DNA of 64,000 bases from Nocardioides cavernae (lineage in GTDB: Bacteria > Actinomycetota > Actinomycetes > Propionibacteriales > Nocardioidaceae), in contig NZ_JACCBW010000001.1 of the NCBI RefSeq assembly GCF_013410035.1, forward strand, positions 1,488,001 to 1,552,000. Reading direction: 5' to 3'. Position numbers and translations under genes: made by a program. Position 1 is the first letter of the stretch, and every line of letters begins with the position of its first letter. Positions 26,679 through 35,048 of the stretch are shown in pieces. The notes below the pieces were generated by a model. It was not told the origin of the DNA. It saw only the letters and a list, made by a program, of their open reading frames with translations, and searched no databases.

Positions 26679-28885
26679 CGGGCCTCGGGGACCGGCGTCG
26701 CCGGGTCGGCCGGCGCGGCGGCCGGGTCGGCGGCCGCCAGCTCGGCCCGCCGGGCGCGGATCTGGCCCGGGAGCCGGTAGCCGATCATCCCGAAGAGCAC
26801 GAGGGCACCGACGGCCATCGCGATCCAGATCAGGGCGCTCACGCGCGCCGCGCGGATCGGGAGCCGGTCCGCGGCGCCGAGCGGGACACCGTCCACGCTC
26901 GCCACCACGAAGCGGACCTCGTGCACGCCCGCGCTGCCCGCGGTCGCCTTGTAGCGCACGACCGTCCGTGCGCGGGGGCCGAGCGCGCGCACCCCGTCAC
27001 CGGTGAGCGTCAGGTCGCCGTCGGTCTGGACCTGCAGCTGCACGGTGACGGGCTGGTCCAGCCCGTTGACCAGCGTCGCGCCCAGACGTCCCGAGTCACT
27101 GGAGAGCGTGACCGCGCGCGGCGCCTCGACGCGGATGCGGTCGAGGTCGGCGCGCAACGCGTCGTCCACGCGCCCCGCGGCGGCGCGCGCCTGCGCCTGG
27201 CGGGAGCGGTGGTGCTCGGACAGCGTGACGAGGACCTCGTCGCGGACGTACGCCTCGATGCGCGTCTGCAGGGTGAGGACCTGCTCGAGCAGGGTCGCGG
27301 ACTCGCTCGCGCCGTTCGCGGCGGCGAAGCTGGCGCCCGCGAGCTCCGCGGAGACGTCGTCGTCGCTGTAGGCGACCTGCGAGGCGGGGAGGCCCTTGGG
27401 GGTGCGGGACGCGACGTCGCCGAGCGGGACCACGTCGAGCCACGACCGGTCGAGGTCGGTGAAGAACGTCGCCGCGTCCTCGCCGCGCCACACCGTCGGG
27501 AGCGTCACCACGAGCGGGGCCGTGTTGCCCGACATCGTGCGCAGGGCGGCCTCGCTCAGCAACCGCTGGCGCAGGGCGAGCGGGTCGTTGGCCGCGGTCG
27601 GTCCGGGCCCGCCGGCCTCAGCGCCCGTGCTGGTCACGACCACGTCGTGCCCCAGCAGCCGGACCACCGACCCCGGCGTGGTCGGCGGCACGGCGAACGC
27701 GATGTCGCCGAGCAGGATCGTGGTCTCGCTGGGCAGCGCCTCGATCGCCTCGGGGCTGAGCAGGCCGCTGCTCGGGGCGACGGTGGGCTGCGAGGGCAGG
27801 GTGAGCAGCGCCATGATCTCCGCGCCCCGCGTGACGGCCTGCTCGAAGCGGGTCCGGTCGTTGCGCATCGCCGCGGACACGTCGAGGTCGCCGTAGGGCA
27901 GCGTCAGCACGGGGGTGGCACCCACCAGGAGGCGGAACCGCTCCAGCCACGCCGCAGCGGCGGCGGCGAGCTCGGCCTCCTCGGGGGTCGGCTCGTCGGT
28001 GGCCTCCGGCTGGGCCGGGGTCAGCGTGTCGCCGGTGTCCTCGGGCGACGGCGTGCTCTCGGTCGGCTCCTCGGTCGGGGTGGGCTCCTGCCCGGGGACG
28101 TCGGGGTCGGGGGCGATGCTGCGGGGGAGGTTGCCGTTGGCCAGCCGGGCGATCGCGTGGAGCACCGCGGGGTCGACGAGCCAGCTGTACGGCGTCGTGC
28201 CGGCCGACTCGGCCATGTCGAGGACGCCGTCGAGGCTGCCGCCCTCGGCGAGTCGACGGGCCCACCGCTCGGTCCCCCCGACCGAGCCGTCCTCGGCGTA
28301 CCAGACGGGGTTGCGGATGGAGAGGATGACCGAGGCCTCCTGGCTGGCACCCCGGGTCGGCCGCATCGGGATGAAGGTGCGGGCGCGCCCGTCGGCGACG
28401 TCGTCGCGCGGCGTCGTGGGGCTGTCACCGAGGGCGTGCACGCCGATCCAGTAGACGCCCTGGTCGCCGACGGCGTCGAGCAGCTCGACGGGGACGGAGT
28501 CGTAGAACGCGGCCGACTCGCCCGGGGCGAGCTGGTCGATCGTGGCGAACGTGCCCGGCTCGGTCACCCGCTCGCCGACGAACTGCGAGGGGTCGCTGAT
28601 CGCGGAGGTGGCGAGGTTCGCGGCGTCCAGGATCGGGGTGGCGGAGGAGAACGCGTGCACGTTGATCCGGGTGTAGGTCTCGTCGCTGACGTTGGTCACG
28701 GTGCCGCTGATCTCGACGTCGCCGCGGCGCGGCAGCTCGGGACTCATCGCGTCGATGTGGACGACCAGGGGGTCGGTGTCCTTCGCGGGCGCCGCCGCTC
28801 CGGCCGGCGCTACCAGCCCGATGCCCGCGCAGCCGAGGGTCAGGAGCCCCGCCAGGGCAGCACGGAACGACGAGGGGCGGGGCAC
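26675..28885 (-). CDS. DUF6049 family secreted/membrane protein
   Basis: 736-residue protein equivalent by position and layout to mycobacterial Rv3909. It has a signal peptide (cut after about AGAAAP, residue 32), an N-terminal Ig-like domain (VEISGTVTNVSDETYTRINV), a large mixed domain interrupted by a Pro/Thr/Glu linker near residue 260–290, a C-terminal Ig-like domain (VQLQVQTDGDLTLTGDGV), one membrane helix (ALIWIAMAVGALVLFGMIGY, about 690–710) and a short cytoplasmic tail. Function unknown; linkage to murJ suggests the cell envelope. The GTG at 28885 is preceded by TAACAT with 6 bases between, suggesting leaderless expression. Confidence 0.82.
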   Translation of the reverse strand: MPRPSSFRAALAGLLTLGCAGIGLVAPAGAAAPAKDTDPLVVHIDAMSPELPRRGDVEISGTVTNVSDETYTRINVHAFSSATPILDAANLATSAISDPSQFVGERVTEPGTFATIDQLAPGESAAFYDSVPVELLDAVGDQGVYWIGVHALGDSPTTPRDDVADGRARTFIPMRPTRGASQEASVILSIRNPVWYAEDGSVGGTERWARRLAEGGSLDGVLDMAESAGTTPYSWLVDPAVLHAIARLANGNLPRSIAPDPDVPGQEPTPTEEPTESTPSPEDTGDTLTPAQPEATDEPTPEEAELAAAAAAWLERFRLLVGATPVLTLPYGDLDVSAAMRNDRTRFEQAVTRGAEIMALLTLPSQPTVAPSSGLLSPEAIEALPSETTILLGDIAFAVPPTTPGSVVRLLGHDVVVTSTGAEAGGPGPTAANDPLALRQRLLSEAALRTMSGNTAPLVVTLPTVWRGEDAATFFTDLDRSWLDVVPLGDVASRTPKGLPASQVAYSDDDVSAELAGASFAAANGASESATLLEQVLTLQTRIEAYVRDEVLVTLSEHHRSRQAQARAAAGRVDDALRADLDRIRVEAPRAVTLSSDSGRLGATLVNGLDQPVTVQLQVQTDGDLTLTGDGVRALGPRARTVVRYKATAGSAGVHEVRFVVASVDGVPLGAADRLPIRAARVSALIWIAMAVGALVLFGMIGYRLPGQIRARRAELAAADPAAAPADPATPVPEAR

Positions 28886-28891
28886 GCACCG

Positions 28892-28930
28892 ATGTTAGAT
28901 GTTCGGCCCCACCCGGGCGGCACGTAGACT
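28892..28930. promoter_or_regulatory. Divergent leaderless promoter pair, DUF6049 gene and cca
   Basis: In a 53-base gap, TAACAT (minus, 28897–28892) lies 6 bases before the DUF6049 gene GTG and TAGACT (plus, 28925–28930) lies 8 bases before the cca GTG. The two promoters must overlap in their -35 regions. Confidence 0.5.
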
Positions 28931-28938
28931 GGCCTGTC

Positions 28939-30387
28939 GTGTCCGACGTCGCCCTGCAGCCCCTCACGATCGTCGAGATCCAGCGCCGGGTCGCCTCGGA
29001 GCTCACGCGGATCGGATCGGTGATCGACGAGCTCGGCGCACGCTTCGCCGACGCGGGCGAGGAGCTGGCCCTCGTGGGCGGCCCCGTGCGCGACGCGATG
29101 ATCGGTCGCCTCCAGAACGACCTCGACTTCACCACCTCCGCGCGTCCCGACGTCACCGAGCGCCTCGTGTCCGGCTGGGCGGACGCCGTGTGGGACATGG
29201 GTCGCGACTTCGGCACGATCGGGTGCCGCAAGGGCGCGTGGCAGGTCGAGATCACGACCTACCGCTCGGAGTCCTACGACCCGTCGTCGCGCAAGCCCGA
29301 GGTCGACTTCGGCGACTCCCTCGAGGGGGACCTGGGCCGCCGCGACTTCAGCGTCAACTCGATGGCCGTGCGCGTGCCGGGCCGGGAGTTCGTGGACCCC
29401 TTCGGTGGCATCGTCGACCTCGCCGAGCGCGTGCTCCGCACGCCGGGCACCCCCGAGGACTCCTTCTCCGACGACCCGCTGCGGATGATGCGGGCGGCGC
29501 GGTTCGCCGCCCAGCTCGGCTTCTCGGTCGCCCCGGAGGTCGTGGAGGCGATGACCGCGATGGCGGGCCGGATCGAGATCATCTCGGCCGAGCGCGTGCG
29601 CGACGAGCTCGTCAAGCTCGTCTGCGCCCCGCACCCCCGCCTGGGCCTGAGCCTCCTCGTCGAGACGGGACTGGCCGACCACGTCCTGCCCGAGCTCCCG
29701 GCGCTGGCGCTCGAGCGCGACGAGCACCATCGCCACAAGGACGTCTACGAGCACACCCTCACCGTGCTGGAGCAGTCCATCGACCTCGAGCACCGGCTCG
29801 GCGGCGGGCCCGACTTCGTGTCCCGCTTCGCCGCGCTCATGCACGACGTCGGCAAGCCACGGACGCGACGCTTCGAGGACGGCGGCGTCGTGACCTTCCA
29901 CCACCACGACGTCGTGGGCGCCAAGCTGACCCGCAAGCGGATGCAGGCGCTGCGCTTCTCCAACCACGACATCGACGCCGTCTCGCGGCTGGTCGAGCTG
30001 CACCTGCGGTTCCACGGCTACGGGTCCGGGGAGTGGACCGACAGCGCCGTACGTCGCTACGTCCGCGACGCCGGCGACCAGCTCGAGCGGCTGCACATCC
30101 TCACCCGGGCCGACTGCACCACGCGCAACCAGCGCAAGGCCGACCGCCTGCGCCGGACGTACGACTCCCTGGAGGAGCGCATCGCGCGACTGTCGCAGGA
30201 GGAGGAGCTCGCCGCGATCCGGCCCGACCTCGACGGCAACCAGATCATGGACGTCCTGGGGATCGGGCCGGGCCGCGAGGTCGGCCAGGCCTACGCGTTC
30301 CTGCTGGAGCTGCGCATGGACGAGGGGCCGAAGTCGGCGGAGGACGCCGAGGCAGCCCTCCGCGCGTGGTGGGCCGGCCGGGCCTGA
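28939..30387 (+). CDS. cca: CCA tRNA nucleotidyltransferase
   Basis: 482-residue enzyme adding or repairing the 3' CCA end of tRNAs. The nucleotidyltransferase head has LVGGPVRDAMIGRLQNDLDF (about residues 49–68) with the DLDF metal-binding pair, then RRDFSVNSMAVRV and the RRxxR-type MMRAARFAAQLGF. An HD domain follows (HRHKDVYEHTLTVLEQ and RFAALMHDVGKPRTRRFEDG). The HD-fused layout is typical of actinobacteria. This is the PcnA/Rv3907c position beside the murJ cluster. Start GTG at 28939, probably leaderless. Confidence 0.94.
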   Translation: MSDVALQPLTIVEIQRRVASELTRIGSVIDELGARFADAGEELALVGGPVRDAMIGRLQNDLDFTTSARPDVTERLVSGWADAVWDMGRDFGTIGCRKGAWQVEITTYRSESYDPSSRKPEVDFGDSLEGDLGRRDFSVNSMAVRVPGREFVDPFGGIVDLAERVLRTPGTPEDSFSDDPLRMMRAARFAAQLGFSVAPEVVEAMTAMAGRIEIISAERVRDELVKLVCAPHPRLGLSLLVETGLADHVLPELPALALERDEHHRHKDVYEHTLTVLEQSIDLEHRLGGGPDFVSRFAALMHDVGKPRTRRFEDGGVVTFHHHDVVGAKLTRKRMQALRFSNHDIDAVSRLVELHLRFHGYGSGEWTDSAVRRYVRDAGDQLERLHILTRADCTTRNQRKADRLRRTYDSLEERIARLSQEEELAAIRPDLDGNQIMDVLGIGPGREVGQAYAFLLELRMDEGPKSAEDAEAALRAWWAGRA

Positions 30388-30393
30388 CGACCC

Positions 30394-31425
30394 TCAGCCG
30401 GGCCGGATGGAGTCCTCACGCGGCACGCCGAACGGGCGGTCCGCCGGCAGGTTGACCCCGCCCTCGGTGCCCTCCACCGTCGTGCACTCACCGCTCGGCA
30501 CCTCGCACGTCAGCAGCGCGGGCATGGTCCACGAGACGTCGGCGCCGTCCGGGGTCGGCGTGAGGGCGACAGCCGTGTCGTCGTCGAGCCAGCCCCCGAC
30601 CAGCCACTCCCGGGCGGTGCCGCCCGGGACGGTGGTGGTCACGGCCGCGCCGTCGGCCGGCCGGAGCCTGCTCACCGGCGCGGAGAACGGCTGCTCGAGG
30701 ATGCTCCAGGAACGGTCGGCGTTCCACAGCGGGGGCTCGGGGTTCAGCGCGCGGTACCAGTCCTGCTCGACAAGGTCGGTGCCCGACAGGTCGAGGGTCT
30801 CGACCTCGCCCGAGGACAGGTCGTGGGCGATCACGTCGCCCAGCCCCCCGACGTACGCCGTGCCGTCGACGACACCGAACACGGACACGGGGGCGTCCTC
30901 GTAGAGGTCGGTCCAGTCCTCGTCGCCCGGGGAGTCGTCGGGGACCAGGCCCTCGTCGCTGCGGACGACCTCCTCGCCGGTGGTCAGGTCGACGACGACG
31001 GCCTCGGCGGACCCGGCCCCCTCGTCGAGCCGGTCGATGAAGGCGAGCCAGCGCCCGTCGGTGGTCGCGGTCAGGCTGCCGATCCCCGGGTGGGCGCCCG
31101 TGTCCTCGATCCCGTCGGGGGTGGCCAGCCGGAGCTCGGGGAGCCTGTTCTGCTCGAGCTCCCCAGGCTCGGCGGCGGCGAACCAGACACCCGGCCCGGC
31201 CACGACGTAGCTCCCGGTGAGGTCGCCGGTGTCGATGGTCGAGCCGTCGGGCAGGTGGACCTCGCCGCCGGAGGCCCACACGAGGCCGTCGGCGTCGACC
31301 GGGGACCCGGTGCTCGGCCACGACGCGTCGCCGCTCGTCGTGCTGCCGGCGTCGGAGCACCCGGTGACGACGACGGCGCACGCGAGACCGACCACGGCCA
31401 TCGACGATCGGCGCAGGAGGGTCAT
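30394..31425 (-). CDS. Putative lipoprotein, beta-propeller-like, partner of the WXG-like gene
   Basis: 343-residue exported protein with a lipoprotein signal (MAVVGLACAVVVTGCSDAG, lipobox VTGC). The rest is a series of short beta-rich repeats with Asp/Gly/Trp turns (ADGLVWASGGEVHLPDGS, TDGRWLAFIDRLDEG, DDDTAVALTPTPDGADVSW), suggesting a degenerate beta-propeller. I recognise no family. Its ATG overlaps the upstream gene stop by four bases, so the pair forms a coupled two-gene operon. Its 3' end converges on cca with a 6-base gap. Confidence 0.75.
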   Translation of the reverse strand: MTLLRRSSMAVVGLACAVVVTGCSDAGSTTSGDASWPSTGSPVDADGLVWASGGEVHLPDGSTIDTGDLTGSYVVAGPGVWFAAAEPGELEQNRLPELRLATPDGIEDTGAHPGIGSLTATTDGRWLAFIDRLDEGAGSAEAVVVDLTTGEEVVRSDEGLVPDDSPGDEDWTDLYEDAPVSVFGVVDGTAYVGGLGDVIAHDLSSGEVETLDLSGTDLVEQDWYRALNPEPPLWNADRSWSILEQPFSAPVSRLRPADGAAVTTTVPGGTAREWLVGGWLDDDTAVALTPTPDGADVSWTMPALLTCEVPSGECTTVEGTEGGVNLPADRPFGVPREDSIRPG

Positions 31426-33110
31426 GACACGAATCGTTGCAGGAAGCCGAAGAGGCCGTCGCTGCGCGAGTCGGCGTCCTCGTAGTCGTTGGCGGCCGCG
31501 ATCAGTCCGGTCGCGGTCACGTCGGAGGAGATGCGGGACTCGCCGATCCACGTGGCGGTCGTGTCGAGGTGGGTGTCGACCTGGCTGACCAGGCCCGCGG
31601 CGCCGGGGACGGTGCCGAGGCTCGCCGTCGGGAGGTTGAGCCGGGCCACCCGCTTCTCTGCCTGGTCGAGACCGGCCTCCGCCTCGGCGAACCAGCCGCT
31701 GGCCGCCTGGAGCGTCGCCGGGACGACCTGCACCTGCCCGGCGAGGCCGAGCTCGTCGTAGGGGGTGATGGTCATGAACATCGACGCCCAGAGGTCGTCG
31801 GGGTCCTTGCCGTCGGGATCGGAGTAGGCCGAGGACCCCGACTCGTAGGTGGTCAGGATCCCGTCGGGCGTCATCACGGCACCCTCGGACATGGTGGGCA
31901 GCTCGACGGTGCGGAGCGGGTCGGGCAGGCTGCCGCCCCCGGTCACGTCGCCCAGGTTGTAGCTCTGCAGCGTGCTGCCGTTGTCCCGGCCGCGCGAGGT
32001 GCTGAAGACGATCTCGTTGCCGCGCACGGCGATGCCCTGGACCTGCGTGGGTGCCGGGAAGGGCCCCTGCTCGTCCGTCCACTCCTTCGACGCGGGGTCC
32101 CACGTGTAGGTGTACAGGACGCCCTCGCCCGACTTGTCGTGCGAGGCGACGTACATCGTGTCGCCGCTGACGGTCGTGGCGGCACTCGCGGCCACGGTGG
32201 TCGGGGGGCCGCTCGGGTGCACCGTGTCCGTCGGCGATGCGCCCGACAGGTCGGACAGGGAGTAGGGGACGACCTGCGTCGGGTCCGAGCTCGAGGCGAC
32301 CCACACGGTGCCGTCGTGCACGAAGACGCCGCCGGCGTGGTCGGGCGGTGCACCGCGACCACCGCCGAGCTCGACGGTGTTGAGCGTCTCGCCCGTGTCG
32401 GGGTCGATGATGCTCAGGGTCGCGAGGTAGGACGTCGTGCCGTCCGCGTTGGTGACCGCCTCGTAGCCGGTCTGCAGGAGGTTGCCCGTCGCGGGGTCGT
32501 AGCCCAGTCCCTGCGGGGTCCAGGCGCGGTCGTCCTGCCCGGTGGCCAGGGTGTCGGGGATGACCGGGCCCGGCATCGTGCCGTGCTCCAGGTCGCGCAG
32601 CATGGACTTCACCAGGCCGAGCTCGAGCCAGTCCTCCTCGTCGGTGCTGAACGGGTCGGTGTGGAGGAAGTCGCGCGCCTGCTCCAGCGTCTCGAAGTAG
32701 GTCGTGCGGACGACGAGCAGGTTGTTGGTCGCGGTGAACATCACGACGAACATCGTGAGCGCGTCGGTGGCGTGCTTCTTCGCCGCGCGGTACTCGCGGA
32801 CCTGCTCGTCCGCCTGCTTCTCCATGCGGTCGTAGCCGTCGGCGGCCATCTCGAGCGCGATCGCCGCGCGGTTGAGGCGGTTGAAGCACACCTCGGCCGA
32901 CGCCCGGGTGGCCCAGGCACGCATGTTGTACGTCCGGCGCGCGTCGTCGCTGTCCCAGTCCGGCCGGTCCTGGGCGTAGCGGATCAGCTCGATGCTGTCG
33001 CGGACCCGCGTCATGGAGTCACGGACGTCCTCGCGCAGCGAGCGGATCGTCGAGGAGCTCCCGGACGTCATCTCCGCGTGCAGGGCCTCCGGCCCGGTGC
33101 CCACTCCCAT
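31422..33110 (-). CDS. WXG-like/beta-propeller/T7SS-tail protein, unknown function
   Basis: 562-residue protein with no family I can name. Residues 15–130 are helical with a WXG100-like pattern: W52 followed by repeated small/aromatic positions (DWDSDDARRTYNMRAWATRA). A hydrophobic helix lies near 104–126. Residues ~190–470 are beta-rich with propeller-like blades (ATLSIIDPDTGETLNTVEL, GGVFVHDGTVWVASSSDP, GNEIVFSTSRG). The C-terminal ~90 residues are again helical and end in NDYEDADSRSDGLFGF, which contains YxxxD (Y543/D547), the type VII secretion signal pattern. The ATG at 33110 follows GAGAGGGGG. There are no ESX core genes in this window. Confidence 0.75.
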   Translation of the reverse strand: MGVGTGPEALHAEMTSGSSSTIRSLREDVRDSMTRVRDSIELIRYAQDRPDWDSDDARRTYNMRAWATRASAEVCFNRLNRAAIALEMAADGYDRMEKQADEQVREYRAAKKHATDALTMFVVMFTATNNLLVVRTTYFETLEQARDFLHTDPFSTDEEDWLELGLVKSMLRDLEHGTMPGPVIPDTLATGQDDRAWTPQGLGYDPATGNLLQTGYEAVTNADGTTSYLATLSIIDPDTGETLNTVELGGGRGAPPDHAGGVFVHDGTVWVASSSDPTQVVPYSLSDLSGASPTDTVHPSGPPTTVAASAATTVSGDTMYVASHDKSGEGVLYTYTWDPASKEWTDEQGPFPAPTQVQGIAVRGNEIVFSTSRGRDNGSTLQSYNLGDVTGGGSLPDPLRTVELPTMSEGAVMTPDGILTTYESGSSAYSDPDGKDPDDLWASMFMTITPYDELGLAGQVQVVPATLQAASGWFAEAEAGLDQAEKRVARLNLPTASLGTVPGAAGLVSQVDTHLDTTATWIGESRISSDVTATGLIAAANDYEDADSRSDGLFGFLQRFVS

Positions 33111-33289
33111 GGCCGCCCCCTCTCGTCCTCGTGCCGGCGTCGACCGACCCGGTGAACGTGCCACGGATCGGCGCGGTCCAAACCCCCGGAGGACGACGAA
33201 CGCCGGGTCGGCACGTGCTCGACCCCGTGTCACGGGGGCGGGTACGGCAGCCGACCCGGCGTCGCAGCCGGTGCGGGAGCGACCTCAGG

Positions 33290-34372
33290 TCACTCGCCGG
33301 CGATGAACTTCTCGAGCTCGGCGCGGCCGAGGTCGTCCGGCATCTGCACCGGCGGGGACTTCATCAGGTAGGTCGAGGCCGGGATGATCGGCCCGCCGAC
33401 GCCACGGTCCATCGCGATCTTCGCGGCGCGGACGGCGTCGATGATGATGCCGGCCGAGTTGGGGGAGTCCCAGACCTCGAGCTTGTACTCGAGGTTGAGC
33501 GGGACGTCGCCGAAGGCGCGACCCTCGAGGCGGACGTAGGCCCACTTGCGGTCGTCGAGCCACTCGACGTAGTCGGACGGGCCGATGTGGACGTTGCGGT
33601 CGCTGACCTTGTCGGCGAGCTCGCCCTTGAGGTTGGACGTCACGGCCTGCGTCTTGGAGACCTTCTTGGACTCCAGGCGCTCGCGCTCGAGCATGTTCTT
33701 GAAGTCCATGTTGCCGCCGACGTTGAGCTGGTAGGTGCGGTCCAGCGCCACGCCGCGGTCCTCGAACAGCTTGGCCATCACGCGGTGGGTGATGGTCGCG
33801 CCGACCTGGCTCTTGATGTCGTCGCCGACGATCGGGACGCCGGCGTCCTCGAACTTCTTGGCCCACGCCGGGTCGGAGGCGATGAAGACGGGGAGGGCGT
33901 TGACGAAGCCCGCGCCGGCGTCGATCGCGCACTGGGCGTAGAACTTCGCGGCCTCCTCGGAGCCCACGGGGAGGTAGCACACGAGGACGTCCACCTCGGC
34001 GTCCTTGAGCGCCTGCACGACGTCGACCGGCTCGGCCGCCGACTCCTCGATGGTCTGGCGGTAGTACTTGCCGAGGCCGTCCAGGGTCGGGCCGCGCTGG
34101 ACCTCGACACCGAGGGTGGGGACGTCGGCGATCTTGATGGTGTTGTTCTGCGAGGCGTTGATCGCCTCCGACAGGTCCTTGCCGACCTTCTTGTCGTCGA
34201 CGTCGAAGGCAGCCACGAACTGCACGTCACCGACGTGGTAGTCGCCGAACGCGACGTGCATGAGCCCGGGGACGGTCCCGGCGGGGTCCGCGTCCTTGTA
34301 GTACTCCACGCCCTGGACGAGGGAGGTGGCGCAGTTGCCCACTCCCACGATCCCTACTCGTACCGAACCCAT
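33290..34372 (-). CDS. ino1: Inositol-1-phosphate synthase
   Basis: 360-residue NAD-dependent enzyme converting glucose 6-phosphate to myo-inositol 1-phosphate, the first step to mycothiol and phosphatidylinositol lipids. Motifs: [19 protein letters not shown] (NAD fold, about residues 7–25), [37 protein letters not shown] and [13 protein letters not shown]. Length fits the short actinobacterial/archaeal type. ATG at 34372 has AAGGAG 7 bases upstream. It is 13 bases after padR, as in mycobacteria (Rv0046c–Rv0047c). Confidence 0.95.
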   Translation of the reverse strand: MGSVRVGIVGVGNCATSLVQGVEYYKDADPAGTVPGLMHVAFGDYHVGDVQFVAAFDVDDKKVGKDLSEAINASQNNTIKIADVPTLGVEVQRGPTLDGLGKYYRQTIEESAAEPVDVVQALKDAEVDVLVCYLPVGSEEAAKFYAQCAIDAGAGFVNALPVFIASDPAWAKKFEDAGVPIVGDDIKSQVGATITHRVMAKLFEDRGVALDRTYQLNVGGNMDFKNMLERERLESKKVSKTQAVTSNLKGELADKVSDRNVHIGPSDYVEWLDDRKWAYVRLEGRAFGDVPLNLEYKLEVWDSPNSAGIIIDAVRAAKIAMDRGVGGPIIPASTYLMKSPPVQMPDDLGRAELEKFIAGE

Positions 34373-34385
34373 GGGGCTCTCCTTC

Positions 34386-34976
34386 TCATCTCTGGGGGTC
34401 TGTGCTTGATCTGTGCAGTGGTTCTTGGGGGGTCTTGGGGTCGCCGCGCTCCGCGCGGATGAGGTCGGAGAGCCAACGCACCTCGCGCTCGACGGATTCC
34501 ACGCCGTGGCGCTGGAGCTCGCCGGCGTAGCGGTCGACCTCGGCCTGCGTGCGGGCGAGCTCGTCCTGGACACGGGCCAGCCGCTCCTGCAGCCGGGAGC
34601 GACGTCCCTCGAGGACGCGCAGCCGGATCTCCATGTCGGTGGAGGAGAAGAACGCGAACCGGATGTCGAAGTTGTCGTCCTCCCACGCCGTGGGGCCGAC
34701 CTCGGACATGAGGCGCTGAAACTCCTCGTTGCCGGCCGCGGTGACCTCGTAGACGATGCGCGGGCGCCGGCTCGTGGACGTCGTGGTCGTGGCGACCTCG
34801 GTGATGAGGTTGGCGCGCAGCATCTTCTTCAGCGCGGGGTAGAGCGAGCCGTAGGACAGCACGCGGCCCCAGCCGAGCATGAGGTTGAGGCGCTTGCGCA
34901 GCTCGTAGCCGTGCATGGGTGACTCGTGCAGCAGTCCGAGGACTGCCAGCTCGATGGTGTCACCGCGACGCGCCAT
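34386..34976 (-). CDS. PadR-family transcriptional regulator
   Basis: 196-residue PadR regulator. The winged-helix domain has [20 protein letters not shown], then [19 protein letters not shown]-terminal coiled-coil region ([19 protein letters not shown] onward) mediates dimerisation. It is the first gene of a padR–ino1 unit, so control of inositol synthesis and self-control are likely but inferred. TACGAT lies 7 bases before the ATG; GATATATC (34992–34999) just upstream is a possible operator. Confidence 0.9.
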   Translation of the reverse strand: MARRGDTIELAVLGLLHESPMHGYELRKRLNLMLGWGRVLSYGSLYPALKKMLRANLITEVATTTTSTSRRPRIVYEVTAAGNEEFQRLMSEVGPTAWEDDNFDIRFAFFSSTDMEIRLRVLEGRRSRLQERLARVQDELARTQAEVDRYAGELQRHGVESVEREVRWLSDLIRAERGDPKTPQEPLHRSSTDPQR

Positions 34977-34983
34977 GTGACCT

Positions 34984-35042
34984 ATCGTACCGATATATCC
35001 GCAGGCGACGAATCAGGGATGCCGCACCCCCACCCGTACGCT
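34984..35042. promoter_or_regulatory. padR/ponA divergent promoters with GATATATC palindrome
   Basis: 72-base divergent gap. TACGAT (minus, 34989–34984) is 7 bases before padR. TACGCT (plus, 35037–35042) is 6 bases before the ponA GTG. The 8-bp palindrome GATATATC at 34992–34999 stands out in a GC-rich background and sits just behind the padR -10, where a repressor would act. Confidence 0.5.
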
Positions 35043-35048
35043 TGTCCG

